A DNA stretch of 64,000 bases from Hyphomonadaceae bacterium (GCA_016714495.1 JADKDU010000027.1:124001-188000), one strand, 5' to 3'; shown: positions 35,475 through 45,088, counted from the stretch's first letter. The notes: generated from the letters alone by a model not told the origin. Numbers and translations: made by a program.

Positions 35475-38246
35475 TTGACCGATACTCCCGATAAACCGGC
35501 TTCCGCAGGGGCTAACGGCGCGGGCGAAATCGCGCCCATTTCGATCACCACTGAGCTGAAGAAATCGTACCTCGATTACGCTATGAGCGTGATCGTTTCG
35601 CGCGCCCTTCCGGATGTGCGCGATGGCCTGAAGCCGGTTCACCGCCGCATCCTGTATTCGATGTTCGACATCGGCATGACGCCGGACAAGTCGTACTCGA
35701 AGTCCGCGCGCGCCGTCGGCGATGTGCTGGCCCGCTTCCACCCGCATGGTGATCAGTCAGTCTATGATGCGCTCGTGCGCATGGCGCAGCCATTCTCGAT
35801 GGGCCTGCCGCTGATCGACGGGCAGGGCAATTTCGGCTCGATCGACAACGATCCGCCAGCCGCCATGCGCTACACGGAATGCCGCATGACCAAGGCCGCG
35901 ATGGGCCTGGTTGCTAACATTCGCGAAGACTCTGTTGACTTCATCGACAACTATGATGGCAAGGAAAAAGAGCCAAGCGTCATGCCGGCGCTGTTCCCAA
36001 ACCTTCTGGTTAACGGTGCGGGCGGGATCGCCGTCGGCATGGCGACGAACATTCCGCCGCATAACCTTGGCGAGATCATCGAGGCGACGATTGCGCTGAT
36101 CGAGAACCCGGCTGTCGAGGATGTCGCATTGCTGGACATGGTTCCAGGACCGGACTTCCCAACGGGCGGCCAGATCATCGGGCGGGCGGGATCGCGCAAT
36201 GGTCTCTTGACCGGCCGTGGCTCGGTCATCATGCGCGCCAAGACCGATATCGAAACGGTGAAGGGCGGGCGCGAGGCGATCATCGTCAGCGAAGTGCCGT
36301 TCCAAGTGAACAAGGCCGCGATGGTCGAGAAGATCGCCGAACTGGTGCGCGAGAAGAAGATCGAATGCATTGCCGACTTACGCGATGAGAGCGATCGCAA
36401 CGGCATCCGCATGGTGATCGAGATCAAGCGCGACAGCTCAGCCGATATCGTTCTGAACAACCTCTATCGTCTGACGCCAATGCAGACCTCGTTCGGCGTG
36501 AACATGCTGGCGCTGAATGGCGGCCGGCCGGAGCTGATGACGCTGCGCGGTATGCTGCAGGCGTTCATCCGTTTTCGTGAAGAGGTCGTCGCGCGCCGGA
36601 CGAAATTCCAGCTTAATAAGGCGCGCGACCGTGCGCACGTCTTGATCGGCCTTGCGCTGGCCGTCGCCAACATCGACGAGATCATCCGAATCATCAGATA
36701 TTCATCTGATCCGGAAGCTGCACGTGTGGCGCTGCTCGATCGGGCCTGGCCAGCGATGGATATGGGTCCTCTGATCAGCTTGATCGCAGATCGCCGCACT
36801 GTCATCAACGAGAAAGGCGAGATACGGCTGTCTGACGAGCAGGCGCGCGCCATCCTTGCGCTGCAGCTGTCGCGCCTCACCAATCTGGGACGTGACGAGA
36901 TCGGCAAGGAAGCCTCCGGGCTAGCCGATGCGATCAAGGATTTCCTTGCAATCCTCGGTTCACGTCCGCGCGTGCTGGAGATCATCACGAAGGAACTGAC
37001 CGAGTTCCGCGACAAGTACGCCGTCCCGCGCCGTTCGGAGTTCGTTGAAGCCGACCTAGATCTTGAAGACGAAGCCTTTATCGAGAAGGAAGACATGGTC
37101 GTCATGGTCACCCATGGCGGCTATGTGAAGCGCACGGCGCTGTCGGCCTATCGCACCCAGAACCGTGGCGGCAAAGGTCGCGGCGGCATGGAGACCAAGG
37201 AGGACGATTTCGTCGTCCGCCTGTTCGCGGCTGACACGCACACGGAGATCCTGTTCTTCTCCTCGACCGGCATGGCCTACAAGCAGAAGGTGTGGCGCCT
37301 TCCTCTCGGAGCGCCGCAGGCGCGGGGCAAGGCGCTGATCAACATTCTTCCGTTGAAGGCGGGCGAGCGCATCACGTCGGTGATGCCTCTGCCGCAGGAC
37401 CCGGAGGAACGCGCGAAGCTCAACATCCTGTTCGCCACCAAGTCCGGCGGCGTGCGGCGCAACCTGCTGACGGATTTCCTGTCGGTGAACCGGGCCGGCA
37501 AGATCGCGATGAAGCTGGAAGACGACAGCGACGCGATCGTCGATGTCCAGCTGTGCGCGCCGGAAGACGATGTGTTGCTGACAACGGCGCTGGGCCAGTG
37601 CATCAGGTTCTCCGTGGAAGATGTGCGCGTGTTCACAGGCAGGACATCCACGGGCGTACGCGGGATCCGGCTAGGCGCCGGCGATGCGTTGATCGCCATG
37701 AGCGTGCTTGGCCAGATCGATGTCACGCCGGCTGAGGCGCGCGCCTACATCAAGCGCGCCAATGCCGAACGGCGGGCGGAGGGCGACGAGGGCGTGGAGG
37801 CGGAAGACGATACTACCCCTGATGGCGACGAAGCCCCACCGGCGGCGGACGCCAATGGCGATGTCGAGCTGAGCGAAGAGCGTTACGCCCAGCTGCAGAA
37901 AGCCGAACAGTTCATCCTGACGCTGACGGAAGAAGGCATGGGCAAGCGCGCCTCGGCCTTCGACTATCGCCGCACGGGAAGAGGCGGCAAGGGACTCATC
38001 GCCCACCGTCTGCCGAAGGACGGCAAGCTCGTCGCCAGCTTCCCAATCGGGGCGTCGGACGAGATCATGGTGGTGACAGACGCCGGCCAGCTGATACGCT
38101 GCGCTGTGGATCAGATCCGCATTGCGGGACGGGCGACTCAGGGGGTTCGCGTGCTGCGCGTTGCAGCAGGTGAACGCGTGGTCTCCGTGGAACGACTGGA
38201 GGACCAGAGCGGTGACGAGACGGCCGGAAAGACGGGCGGCGGGTGA
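35475..38246 (+). CDS. gyrA: DNA gyrase subunit A
   Basis: Breaks and rejoins DNA in the gyrase A2B2 complex that introduces negative supercoils. The 923-residue protein has [20 protein letters not shown], the quinolone-determining stretch [17 protein letters not shown], the catalytic tyrosine in [12 protein letters not shown], and the C-terminal wrapping domain with a GyrA-box-like QNRGGKG near residue 560. An acidic insertion (about residues 772-800) lies between blades. The TTG start at 35475 is weak but the next in-frame starts would cut into the conserved core. GGAC lies ten bases upstream. Gln stands where E. coli has Ser83. The end overlaps the proposed coaD start. Confidence 0.96.
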   Translation: MTDTPDKPASAGANGAGEIAPISITTELKKSYLDYAMSVIVSRALPDVRDGLKPVHRRILYSMFDIGMTPDKSYSKSARAVGDVLARFHPHGDQSVYDALVRMAQPFSMGLPLIDGQGNFGSIDNDPPAAMRYTECRMTKAAMGLVANIREDSVDFIDNYDGKEKEPSVMPALFPNLLVNGAGGIAVGMATNIPPHNLGEIIEATIALIENPAVEDVALLDMVPGPDFPTGGQIIGRAGSRNGLLTGRGSVIMRAKTDIETVKGGREAIIVSEVPFQVNKAAMVEKIAELVREKKIECIADLRDESDRNGIRMVIEIKRDSSADIVLNNLYRLTPMQTSFGVNMLALNGGRPELMTLRGMLQAFIRFREEVVARRTKFQLNKARDRAHVLIGLALAVANIDEIIRIIRYSSDPEAARVALLDRAWPAMDMGPLISLIADRRTVINEKGEIRLSDEQARAILALQLSRLTNLGRDEIGKEASGLADAIKDFLAILGSRPRVLEIITKELTEFRDKYAVPRRSEFVEADLDLEDEAFIEKEDMVVMVTHGGYVKRTALSAYRTQNRGGKGRGGMETKEDDFVVRLFAADTHTEILFFSSTGMAYKQKVWRLPLGAPQARGKALINILPLKAGERITSVMPLPQDPEERAKLNILFATKSGGVRRNLLTDFLSVNRAGKIAMKLEDDSDAIVDVQLCAPEDDVLLTTALGQCIRFSVEDVRVFTGRTSTGVRGIRLGAGDALIAMSVLGQIDVTPAEARAYIKRANAERRAEGDEGVEAEDDTTPDGDEAPPAADANGDVELSEERYAQLQKAEQFILTLTEEGMGKRASAFDYRRTGRGGKGLIAHRLPKDGKLVASFPIGASDEIMVVTDAGQLIRCAVDQIRIAGRATQGVRVLRVAAGERVVSVERLEDQSGDETAGKTGGG

Positions 38247-38805
38247 ACCGCGTCCGGTTCGTGGCAGCGCTACCGCCAGATCCTCGCTGGCTGGTCGAGG
38301 CGTCAAGCGGATAGGACTCTATCCCGGCACGTTCGATCCAATCACCAACGGACACCTCGACATCATCGGCCGGGCTGTGAAGCTGGTCGACAAGTTGATC
38401 ATCGGCGTCGCCATCAACGAGGGCAAAGACCCGCTGTTTACGCTCGAAGAGCGCACCAAGATGGTGATGGACGAAGCGCGCAAGCTGGCCAACGGGGTCG
38501 AGATCGAGGCGCGACCTTTCGACAATCTGCTGATGCATTTTGCAGAGCAGTGCGGCGCCCAGATGATCATCCGCGGGCTCCGGGCCGTTTCGGATTTCGA
38601 GTATGAATTCCAGATGGTTGCGATGAATCAGCGGATGAATGACGAGATCGAAACCGTCTTCCTCATGGCCGATCCGCATCACCAGGCTGTGTCGTCGCGA
38701 CTGGTGAAAGAGATTGCGCGGCTCGGCGGAAGAGCTGATCTATTCGTCCCAGAAGCAGTCCACGAAAAGCTGCTCGGCAAGTATGGGACCAAAAAGGGCA
38801 GGTAA
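38212..38805 (+). CDS. coaD: Phosphopantetheine adenylyltransferase (start uncertain)
   Basis: Makes dephospho-CoA from phosphopantetheine and ATP. The conserved body begins [20 protein letters not shown] (TxxH signature) and contains [20 protein letters not shown] and [18 protein letters not shown]. Conserved sequence starts near 38310, yet no ATG, GTG or TTG lies in frame just before it. The nearest in-frame start is the GTG at 38212, inside gyrA, which would add about 33 non-family residues (197 in all instead of about 165). A CTG at 38281 is another candidate. Alternatively a base is missing, as elsewhere in this window. It is three bases from the next gene. Confidence 0.88.
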   Translation: MTRRPERRAAGEPRPVRGSATARSSLAGRGVKRIGLYPGTFDPITNGHLDIIGRAVKLVDKLIIGVAINEGKDPLFTLEERTKMVMDEARKLANGVEIEARPFDNLLMHFAEQCGAQMIIRGLRAVSDFEYEFQMVAMNQRMNDEIETVFLMADPHHQAVSSRLVKEIARLGGRADLFVPEAVHEKLLGKYGTKKGR

Positions 38806-38807
38806 CA

Positions 38808-39695
38808 ATGTTTCGACAAGTCTTGATGGCAGCCGCGGGCGCGGCGTCGTTGGCGTTCGCGGGGGCGGCATGGGCCGGCCCGGCAGACGATCCGGCCAAC
38901 TGGCGCAAGGTTGACCCCGAGAACCTGCTGCAGTTTACGATCAACAAGCAGGAAGTGCTGATCGAGCTGCGTCCCGACATTGCACCCAAGCATGTCGAGC
39001 AGGTTAAGAAGATCACGCGCGACACCAACTACGACAAGCTGCCCTTCCATCGTGTGATCGATGAGTTCATGGCGCAGGGCGGCGAGGTCTATGCCGTTTA
39101 TCAGATCTATCCGCGCTACTCGATGCTTAAGGCTGAGTTCACGTGGAAGCGCGATCCGAAGAAACAGAAAGTGCAATGGTTCGGCACGACGCCGACTGGC
39201 GACAAGCTCGGCTATCTCGAGGGGTTTCTTGTGCAAGGACAGCCGGATGAGACTGCGGCTATTTCTGATCCGCCTGTCGCCAAAACGTGGGCGCTTCACT
39301 GTGCAGGCGTGACGTCGATGGCGCGCGCCGATGATCCGGATAGCGCCGACACACAGTTCTTCCTCATGCGCCAACCACGCGTGGGCGTAGGACCGATGAG
39401 TCTCGACCAGAAGTACACGCCCTGGGGGCGTGCGCTGACCGGGCTCGACGTCATTCGCGGCATCAAGGTCGGTCCGCGGGAAACCGATGGCCGCATGCCC
39501 GCCGGGCAGGCCGACAAGCTTACCAAGGCGATGGTCGTCGCCGACATTCCGGAAAAGAAACGCCCCAGCGTTTATGTGCGTCGCACGGATGGCCCGGAGT
39601 TCGCCGCCACCCTTGCCACGCTCACGGCTGCCGATCCGATGGAAGCGTGTCTACTCCCCCCTGTAGAAGTCGTCGTTGAAAGGCCCACACCGTGA
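38808..39695 (+). CDS. Exported cyclophilin-type peptidyl-prolyl isomerase
   Basis: A 295-residue protein with a signal peptide (ending AAWAGPAD) and a cyclophilin domain: IELRPDIAPKHVEQVKKI, LPFHRVIDEFMAQGG and GVTSMARADDPDSADTQFFL. The domain holds an insertion of about 60 residues between the catalytic FHRVI segment and the SMARA segment. The C-terminal 50 residues extend past the usual fold. It probably helps fold envelope proteins. It lies directly after coaD and overlaps the start of the second, cytoplasmic cyclophilin by four bases (GTGA). Confidence 0.9.
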   Translation: MFRQVLMAAAGAASLAFAGAAWAGPADDPANWRKVDPENLLQFTINKQEVLIELRPDIAPKHVEQVKKITRDTNYDKLPFHRVIDEFMAQGGEVYAVYQIYPRYSMLKAEFTWKRDPKKQKVQWFGTTPTGDKLGYLEGFLVQGQPDETAAISDPPVAKTWALHCAGVTSMARADDPDSADTQFFLMRQPRVGVGPMSLDQKYTPWGRALTGLDVIRGIKVGPRETDGRMPAGQADKLTKAMVVADIPEKKRPSVYVRRTDGPEFAATLATLTAADPMEACLLPPVEVVVERPTP

Positions 39696-40159
39696 GTGCA
39701 GCTGACAAAGAAAACACCCTCATCCTCACGCTCGATACCGGGCCGGTGACGATCCAGCTGCTGCCGGACAAGGCCCCTGGCCATGTTGCGCGCATCAAGG
39801 AACTGGCTCGCGAAGGCTTCTACGATGGCGTCGTGTTTCACCGCGTGATTGACGGCTTCATGGCGCAGGGCGGCGATCCGACCGGCACGGGCATGGGCGG
39901 CTCGGGCGAGAAGCTTCGCGCCGAATTCAACGATGTCAGCCACCAGCGCGGCGTCTGCTCCATGGCGCGCTCGAATGATCCGAACTCCGGCGACAGCCAG
40001 TTCTTCATCTGCCTCGATGATGCTTCTTTCCTTGACCGCAAGTACACGGCGTGGGGCAAGGTGCTGGATGGCATGGACTCGGTTGATGCGCTGCCCAAAG
40101 GCGAGCCGCCGAAAAAGCCCGGCAAGATCATTTCGGCGAAGGTTGCGGCCGACGCTTGA
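39692..40159 (+). CDS. ppiB: Cytoplasmic cyclophilin-type peptidyl-prolyl isomerase
   Basis: A 155-residue single-domain cyclophilin without a signal peptide. It has the catalytic FHRVIDGFMAQGGDPTGTG, the substrate-binding RGVCSMARSNDPNSGDSQFF and the KYTAWGKVLDGMDSVDAL segment. The GTG start overlaps the stop of the exported cyclophilin, so the two are coupled. It is the last gene of gyrA-coaD-ppi-ppiB, closed by a clear terminator 21 bases further on. Confidence 0.93.
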   Translation: MSAADKENTLILTLDTGPVTIQLLPDKAPGHVARIKELAREGFYDGVVFHRVIDGFMAQGGDPTGTGMGGSGEKLRAEFNDVSHQRGVCSMARSNDPNSGDSQFFICLDDASFLDRKYTAWGKVLDGMDSVDALPKGEPPKKPGKIISAKVAADA

Positions 40160-40180
40160 TCTGCACGCTAAACAAAGACA

Positions 40181-40207
40181 GGGCGGCCTCGCGGCCGCCC
40201 CTTTTTT
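40181..40207 (+). terminator. Rho-independent terminator after ppiB
   Basis: GGGCGGCC, TCGC loop, GGCCGCCC: a perfect eight-pair stem (40181-40200) followed by C and six T. It ends the gyrA-coaD-ppi-ppiB run and precedes the convergent DUF3089 gene. Confidence 0.93.
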
Positions 40208-40214
40208 CTCAAGC

Positions 40215-41429
40215 TCAGTGCACAGGCTCTGGCTGGCCGTCAGGCCGGTAGATGGGAGCGTCCTCGAAATTGACCGCGGGCGGGAGCGGCTCGGCGGGCT
40301 TCCGCGCATTCTCGACATTGTCGAGCCATGCTGTGGCGGCCGTCATGCGGCCGGTGAGGTTGGGGACGATGTCGGCATAGAACAGGTTTAGTTCGGGCGT
40401 CTTGTATTGGGCGCCACTTCCGTTGTCGACCTGAAGCTCAGGCGCGGAGGGGCGCTCAACTTCGAGCACGCCGTGGTTGCAGCGGGCCGTCACAGCCTTC
40501 TCGATGATCGCGGGTTCTAGGTCGGCAGCGCCCTTGGCGCGAACAGCGCCGCGGTGATCGACGCGGGCAGATAGTTCGTCGTCGATCGTCCAGCGCAGCG
40601 GGTTCACGCAGACGAGCGGCTTGCCCTTCGATGCCGTGATCTTCCAGTCAGCCGTCCAGACCGGCGACTTGTCGCGGAAGCGCGTAGCATCGTCGCCAGC
40701 GAGTATCGTCTTCCATGCGACGATGCAGTGAATCTGGTCAGCCTGTGCGCAAAGCGGTTGGTTGACCCGTTTTCCTGCAAAGTCGGCAGGCAGCGCGGCG
40801 TCGATAATGTAAGCCGCTGCGAGACGGCTTTGCAGCGGCTCGGCCTGGAAGCGATCGGCAAGCAGGCGCTGCGCATGAAGGCCGCCTTGTCCGACCCCGG
40901 CGATCACGACGCCGCGAAAGCGATTGTCGACGGCCATATAGTGATCGAACGCGCGCAGTACGTCGTCATAGGCCAGGTCGAAAGCGCCATCGCCTTCACC
41001 GCCGACATCGATCTCGGAATGCAAAGACGCTTGCCGATAAAGCGGAGCATAGACCGGTCCGGCCTGCAGGAAGGGGCCGGCATGATTGGGCAGGATGCGT
41101 TCTTTCAGCCGTTCAAGCGCTTCGGCATTGTCGACAGGCGTATTCCAGCCCGCGTTGGAATAGGCTGAGGTTGGATGGATGAAGAAGATGTCGATGCCCC
41201 ATGGCGTTTCCCATCCGCCAGGTGGCGGCTGGGCGGGGCGCAGCGCCCAGGACTCGGCCCTGGCGTAGTCGGCGCGGGGCGGTGCAGGCTCCTGCGCGAA
41301 GCGGCCTGGTGGCGTAATTGACATACGGAAGAGCGCATCCTGAAACAGGACCGCGCTGACGACGACCAGCACGACCAGAACCACGCCTCCGATAAGCGCG
41401 ATACGGCGGATTTTTGGGTCCTTCAGCAT
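40215..41429 (-). CDS. DUF3089 protein (alpha/beta-hydrolase-like) with a changed nucleophile motif
   Basis: A 404-residue protein with an N-terminal membrane helix (RIALIGGVVLVVLVVVSAVL) and the rest probably periplasmic. DUF3089 features include GIDIFFIHPTSAYSNAGWNT, AFDLAYDDVLRAFDHYM, and CVNPLRWTIDD. Relatives carry an AGHSQGS-type nucleophile elbow at the place where this protein reads AGVGQGG, so the Ser is replaced by Gly. Either it has lost hydrolase activity or another residue serves. The function of the family is not established. It is divergent from the DUF502 gene and convergent with ppiB. Confidence 0.75.
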   Translation of the reverse strand: MLKDPKIRRIALIGGVVLVVLVVVSAVLFQDALFRMSITPPGRFAQEPAPPRADYARAESWALRPAQPPPGGWETPWGIDIFFIHPTSAYSNAGWNTPVDNAEALERLKERILPNHAGPFLQAGPVYAPLYRQASLHSEIDVGGEGDGAFDLAYDDVLRAFDHYMAVDNRFRGVVIAGVGQGGLHAQRLLADRFQAEPLQSRLAAAYIIDAALPADFAGKRVNQPLCAQADQIHCIVAWKTILAGDDATRFRDKSPVWTADWKITASKGKPLVCVNPLRWTIDDELSARVDHRGAVRAKGAADLEPAIIEKAVTARCNHGVLEVERPSAPELQVDNGSGAQYKTPELNLFYADIVPNLTGRMTAATAWLDNVENARKPAEPLPPAVNFEDAPIYRPDGQPEPVH

Positions 41430-41607
41430 GGACTCTTACGCAACCCCCACGGATTGGATCGAAGCGATACCGGCTAAGATCGCCTGCGTCCATGGCGGCC
41501 TTGGGGCGCCCGGAAGGCGGGCGGGGCATGAAACCCCATTTCGCAGGGGACCATATTCACGCCACACGCGACTGGAATCAGGCGACAACGCTCGCGGAGG
41601 ATCGCTG

Positions 41608-42297
41608 ATGCCCTCAGGCACACCGACACAAGCTACCCTGCCGCCCAAGACGGGCCCGTTGACGACCCTGCGCAACTGGTTCTTCGCCGGTGTGGTCGTC
41701 GCCGCGCCGATCGGCATCACGATCTGGCTGGTGTGGAGCTTCGTGTCATTCGTGGACCAGCATATCAAGCCGTTGATCCCGCGTGCTTTGAACCCGGAAA
41801 CCTATCTCGATTTTGGCTTACCGGGGCTGGGCATCGTGGTGGCGGTGATCGGCCTCATCGTACTCGGCGCGTTCGCGGCCAACCTTTTCGGCCGCTGGGC
41901 GCTGCGCGCGGGCGAGCGACTGGTCGCGCGGGTGCCGCTGGTGCGGTCGATCTATGCTGTACTCAAGCAGGTGATCGAAACCTTCGCTTCGAGTGATGCA
42001 TCGTCGTTCAAGGAAGCCGTGTTGGTCGAGTATCCCGGCAAGGGGCTCTGGGTGATCGGCTTCGTGACCAGTCGCACGCCCGATCCGGAAATCCTGAAGA
42101 CCGTGCCGGACGCGGTGGCCGTGCTCGTCCCCGCTTCGCCGAACCCGGCGATGGGACAGCTTGTCTATGTTTCACCTGCGCGCCTCCAGAAGCTGGATAT
42201 GTCCGTCGAGAAGGCTGCGAAGCTTGTGATCTCGTTCGGCATTCTAAGCGAGACCACAGAGCTGGGCGCGCGCCCGACGGATCAGATCGGCAAATAG
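41608..42297 (+). CDS. DUF502 family membrane protein
   Basis: A 229-residue protein with two membrane helices (WFFAGVVVAAPIGITIWLVW and GLGIVVAVIGLIVLGAFAAN) and a cytoplasmic part containing VARVPLVRSIYAVLKQVIET, VEYPGKGLWVIGFVTSRT and SVEKAAKLVISFGILS. These are the DUF502 hallmarks. The ATG at 41608 has GGAGG about eight bases upstream; the longer frame from 41428 has no family similarity before it. The stop is one base from the convergent recG stop. Pairing of DUF502 with recG is common in alphaproteobacteria. Function unknown. Confidence 0.85.
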   Translation: MPSGTPTQATLPPKTGPLTTLRNWFFAGVVVAAPIGITIWLVWSFVSFVDQHIKPLIPRALNPETYLDFGLPGLGIVVAVIGLIVLGAFAANLFGRWALRAGERLVARVPLVRSIYAVLKQVIETFASSDASSFKEAVLVEYPGKGLWVIGFVTSRTPDPEILKTVPDAVAVLVPASPNPAMGQLVYVSPARLQKLDMSVEKAAKLVISFGILSETTELGARPTDQIGK

Positions 42298-42298
42298 C

Positions 42299-44374
42299 TC
42301 ATTCATTCTCCGTTACCATCGATGCGATGCGTGGAGCGAACAGATCGCGGGCGCGGCCTATGGCCGCGCCGCGCGCGCCTTCGAGGCGCGGGTCGGCCAT
42401 CAGGACGGACTTCGCGTCGGTGCGGGCGGTTTCGATCAGGTTTGCATCTTCAGAGATATTTAGGACACGGAAGGTCGGCAAGCCGGACTGACGGAGGCCG
42501 AGCAGATCTCCGGGACCGCGCAGCCTGAAGTCTGCTTCAGCGATCTCGAAGCCATCGGTAGTTTTGCGCAGGATGTCGAGGCGCTCCTTGCCGCCTTCGG
42601 TGAGCGGCGCCTGATAGAGCAGGAGGCAGCTTGAGGCCTTGTCGCCCCGGCCAACGCGGCCCCGCAGCTGGTGGAGCTGGGCGAGGCCGAACTTCTCGGC
42701 GTGCTCGATGACGATGATCGTGGCTTCGGGAACATCGACGCCGACTTCGATGACGGTGGTGGCGACGAGGACGCCAGCCTCGCCGGTGCGCAGTTTGTCG
42801 AGGGCGGCGTCGCGATCTGGTCCGAGCATGCGACCGTGGACCATTTCGACAGGCGCGTTGACGATGCTTGCGAGCACGTCGCGGCGAGCGACGGTGGCGG
42901 CGTCGCCGGCGTCTTCGCTATCGACGGCGGGACAGATCCAGAAAGCGCGCTCGCCCCGATCCACCGCACGGGCGATGGCGGCCATGACTTCGTCGATGCG
43001 GGTATCCGGCACGGCTGCGGTGGTGACTTCCTGCCGGTTGGCAGGCTTCTCGCGGATCACAGAGATGTCGAGGTCGCCGTGGACGGCGAGCGCCATGGTG
43101 CGGGGGATGGGTGTTGCACTCATCACCAGCATGTGGGGGCTGGCGCCCTTGGCGTTCAACTTCATGCGGTCAGCAACGCCGAAGCGGTGTTGCTCGTCAA
43201 TCACGACCAGGGAGAGATCCGGGAGGTCGACATCGGACTGATAGAGCGCCTGCGTGCCGGACAGAACCTGGATCTTGCCGGACCGGACATCGTTGAGGAT
43301 GGCTTCGCGGGCTACGCCCTTGTCGCGGCCGGTGAGGGCGGCGACGCGGATGCCGACGGGGGCGAGGAAGCGGCCGATGGCTTCGGCCTGTTGGCGGGCG
43401 AGGACTTCGGTGGGGGACATGAAGGCGGTGATGCCGCCATCGGCCGCCACCTGCGCGGCTGCGAGGGCGGCGACGAGCGTCTTGCCGGAGCCGACATCGC
43501 CCTGAATCATCCGGCGCATCGGGACCGGGCGACCGATGTCGATGGCGACTTCGGAATAGGCGTCCATTTGCCCGCGGGTCGGCTTGAACGGCAGCGCTTC
43601 GATGATGTTGCGTTCGGCCCCGATGGCGCGGGGGATGGCGCGCGAGAAGCGGCGTTCGCGGGCGAGGCGAGCCTGGCCCATAGCCATCTCGCGGGCGAGG
43701 GCCTCGTCATAGGCGAGGCGCTGGCGGGCGATTTCGAAGCCTTCGGGATCGTAGATTTTCGGCCGGTGAAGGCGCAGCAGGGCCTGCTTGAAAGCGGGCC
43801 AGTTGTTTCGCTTCAACAGGTGGGCGTCGATCCATTCATCGAGATCGGGAATGCCGTCGAGCGCGGCGGCCAAGAATTTCCGGAGGGCTTTTGACGTGAG
43901 GTTTGCTGTCATCGGATAGACGGGCTCGACCTCGGGGAGTTCGTCGTCCTTATCGGGTGTGACCACGTGATCCGGGTGGGTCATCTGGCGCCCGCCCTTG
44001 TAGTCGCCGATCAGGCCGGACGCGATGATGGTTTCGCCGATCTTGAAGGTGCGTTCGAGCCATTGGCGGTTGGCGTGGAAATAGGTGAGGGTGATGTAGC
44101 CGGTGTCGTCGCGCAGGCGGATGCGGGCTGGGAAGGTGGCCCGGGCATGCTCCAGCTTGTCGACCGTGCCGGTGATGGTGGCGACTTCACCGACCTGGGC
44201 CAAATCGATAGTAGCCCTGTTGCGCCGGTCGATCCAACTGACGGGCAGGTGGAAGAGGAGGTCGAGCCAGGTCTCCCCGCCGATCAGGCGCGCCAGAACC
44301 GGGCGCACTTTCGGGCCGACGCCGGGAAGGCTCGAGAGATCGGCATAGAAGGGATAGAGGACCGGATCGCGCAT
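42299..44374 (-). CDS. recG: ATP-dependent DNA helicase RecG
   Basis: Remodels stalled replication forks and Holliday junctions. The 691-residue protein has the N-terminal wedge/OB domain (SLPGVGPKVRPVLARL, VGEVATITGTV) and helicase motifs: I in MIQGDVGSGKTLVAA, Ia in SPTEVLARQQAE, II as VVIDEQHRFGV, III in MSATPIPRTMAL, V in TTVIEVGVDVPEA and VI in QLRGRVGRG. The C-terminal TRG region follows. The ATG at 44372-44374 fits. It faces DUF502 and, upstream, a 900-base gap before sdhE. Confidence 0.96.
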   Translation of the reverse strand: MRDPVLYPFYADLSSLPGVGPKVRPVLARLIGGETWLDLLFHLPVSWIDRRNRATIDLAQVGEVATITGTVDKLEHARATFPARIRLRDDTGYITLTYFHANRQWLERTFKIGETIIASGLIGDYKGGRQMTHPDHVVTPDKDDELPEVEPVYPMTANLTSKALRKFLAAALDGIPDLDEWIDAHLLKRNNWPAFKQALLRLHRPKIYDPEGFEIARQRLAYDEALAREMAMGQARLARERRFSRAIPRAIGAERNIIEALPFKPTRGQMDAYSEVAIDIGRPVPMRRMIQGDVGSGKTLVAALAAAQVAADGGITAFMSPTEVLARQQAEAIGRFLAPVGIRVAALTGRDKGVAREAILNDVRSGKIQVLSGTQALYQSDVDLPDLSLVVIDEQHRFGVADRMKLNAKGASPHMLVMSATPIPRTMALAVHGDLDISVIREKPANRQEVTTAAVPDTRIDEVMAAIARAVDRGERAFWICPAVDSEDAGDAATVARRDVLASIVNAPVEMVHGRMLGPDRDAALDKLRTGEAGVLVATTVIEVGVDVPEATIIVIEHAEKFGLAQLHQLRGRVGRGDKASSCLLLYQAPLTEGGKERLDILRKTTDGFEIAEADFRLRGPGDLLGLRQSGLPTFRVLNISEDANLIETARTDAKSVLMADPRLEGARGAAIGRARDLFAPRIASMVTENE

Positions 44375-44483
44375 TGTGCTGCGATGTTAGCCGGTTTGGG
44401 GCGGTCATGCAGCCGCGTTCTCGCAGTGGCTGCGAGGGGTGAAGTTGGTTGCGCGCTTAGATCGCGGTCAGTTAGGGCTTGCC

Positions 44484-44611
44484 CCCCTTGTCTTGTCGGA
44501 TTGTGCGAAGCTGTTTGCGGGCGAACCCCATGCTCTGTACGGCTTCAAAAGCCCGGGCGGTGTCGGGGTCTCGCGCGCAAACCCCCTTCCACAAAACCAA
44601 GAGACAAGGGG
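44484..44611. repeat. Nested inverted-repeat element, possible structured RNA or palindromic repeat
   Basis: Three inverted repeats are nested. Outer: CCCCTTGTCT (44484-44493) with AGACAAGGGG (44602-44611), 10 of 10. Middle: the arm 44513-44529 (GTTTGCGGGCGAACCCC) with 44565-44582, 16 pairs with one mismatch and one bulge. Inner: GGCTT CAA AAGCC at 44541-44553. The outer and middle stems are separated by unpaired stretches of nearly equal length (about 19 bases each side). Strand is undetermined. It could be a non-coding RNA or a miniature palindromic repeat. Confidence 0.6.
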
Positions 44612-45068
44612 ATGGTGAGATTTGGCTCACGGCTGCGAGCCCGCCCTCGTGGTTCGACGGGCGCGCACTTTGTGCGCTGCTCACCGTGAGGGCTATCGGG
44701 CAGGCGTGGTTGTTTGCGGCGACGGGCTGCGTTTTCTGATTGGCGTCGATCTTTCTCTCCGGGCAGAGACGCCCGCATGGCTCGTGCGCTAGGCGGGCGG
44801 ACCGCGGCGGTATCTGGAAAGTCGAGACGATGTTGGACGCGAGCATCGCGAAGACACCCAGCACAGCTGTCAGCCCGAGTTGAGGAAGCGGGGGCTACCA
44901 GCCCAGTGTGCGTGTGTTTGCGCCATGTCATGGGCGCGATTATACCCGCACCCAGCGCCCGGTAGATTCTGGAGCGCGCTGTCCCACAAATTCCCGCGCT
45001 GGCGGATTGAGATCACGCGCGAAGTGTTCTGGTCATCCTGCGAATTCGAGTGGGGTCCATCCCTCATT

Positions 45069-45088
45069 CTTATGCATGCTTATGCATG
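45069..45088 (+). repeat. 10-base tandem repeat, two copies
   Basis: CTTATGCATG repeated exactly twice, placing two ATGCAT palindromes ten bases, about one helical turn, apart. It lies 183 bases before sdhE. It may be a regulator site or chance. Confidence 0.5.

Noticed and set aside
42671..43894. 407-residue plus-strand ORF opposite recG
   Set aside because: Low-complexity Gly/Asp/Ala composition; it mirrors recG codons and lacks any family motif.
44472..44864. 130-residue minus-strand ORF in the recG-sdhE gap
   Set aside because: Its second half runs through the nested palindromes, no ribosome site is seen, and no family features appear. The structure explains the region better than a protein does.
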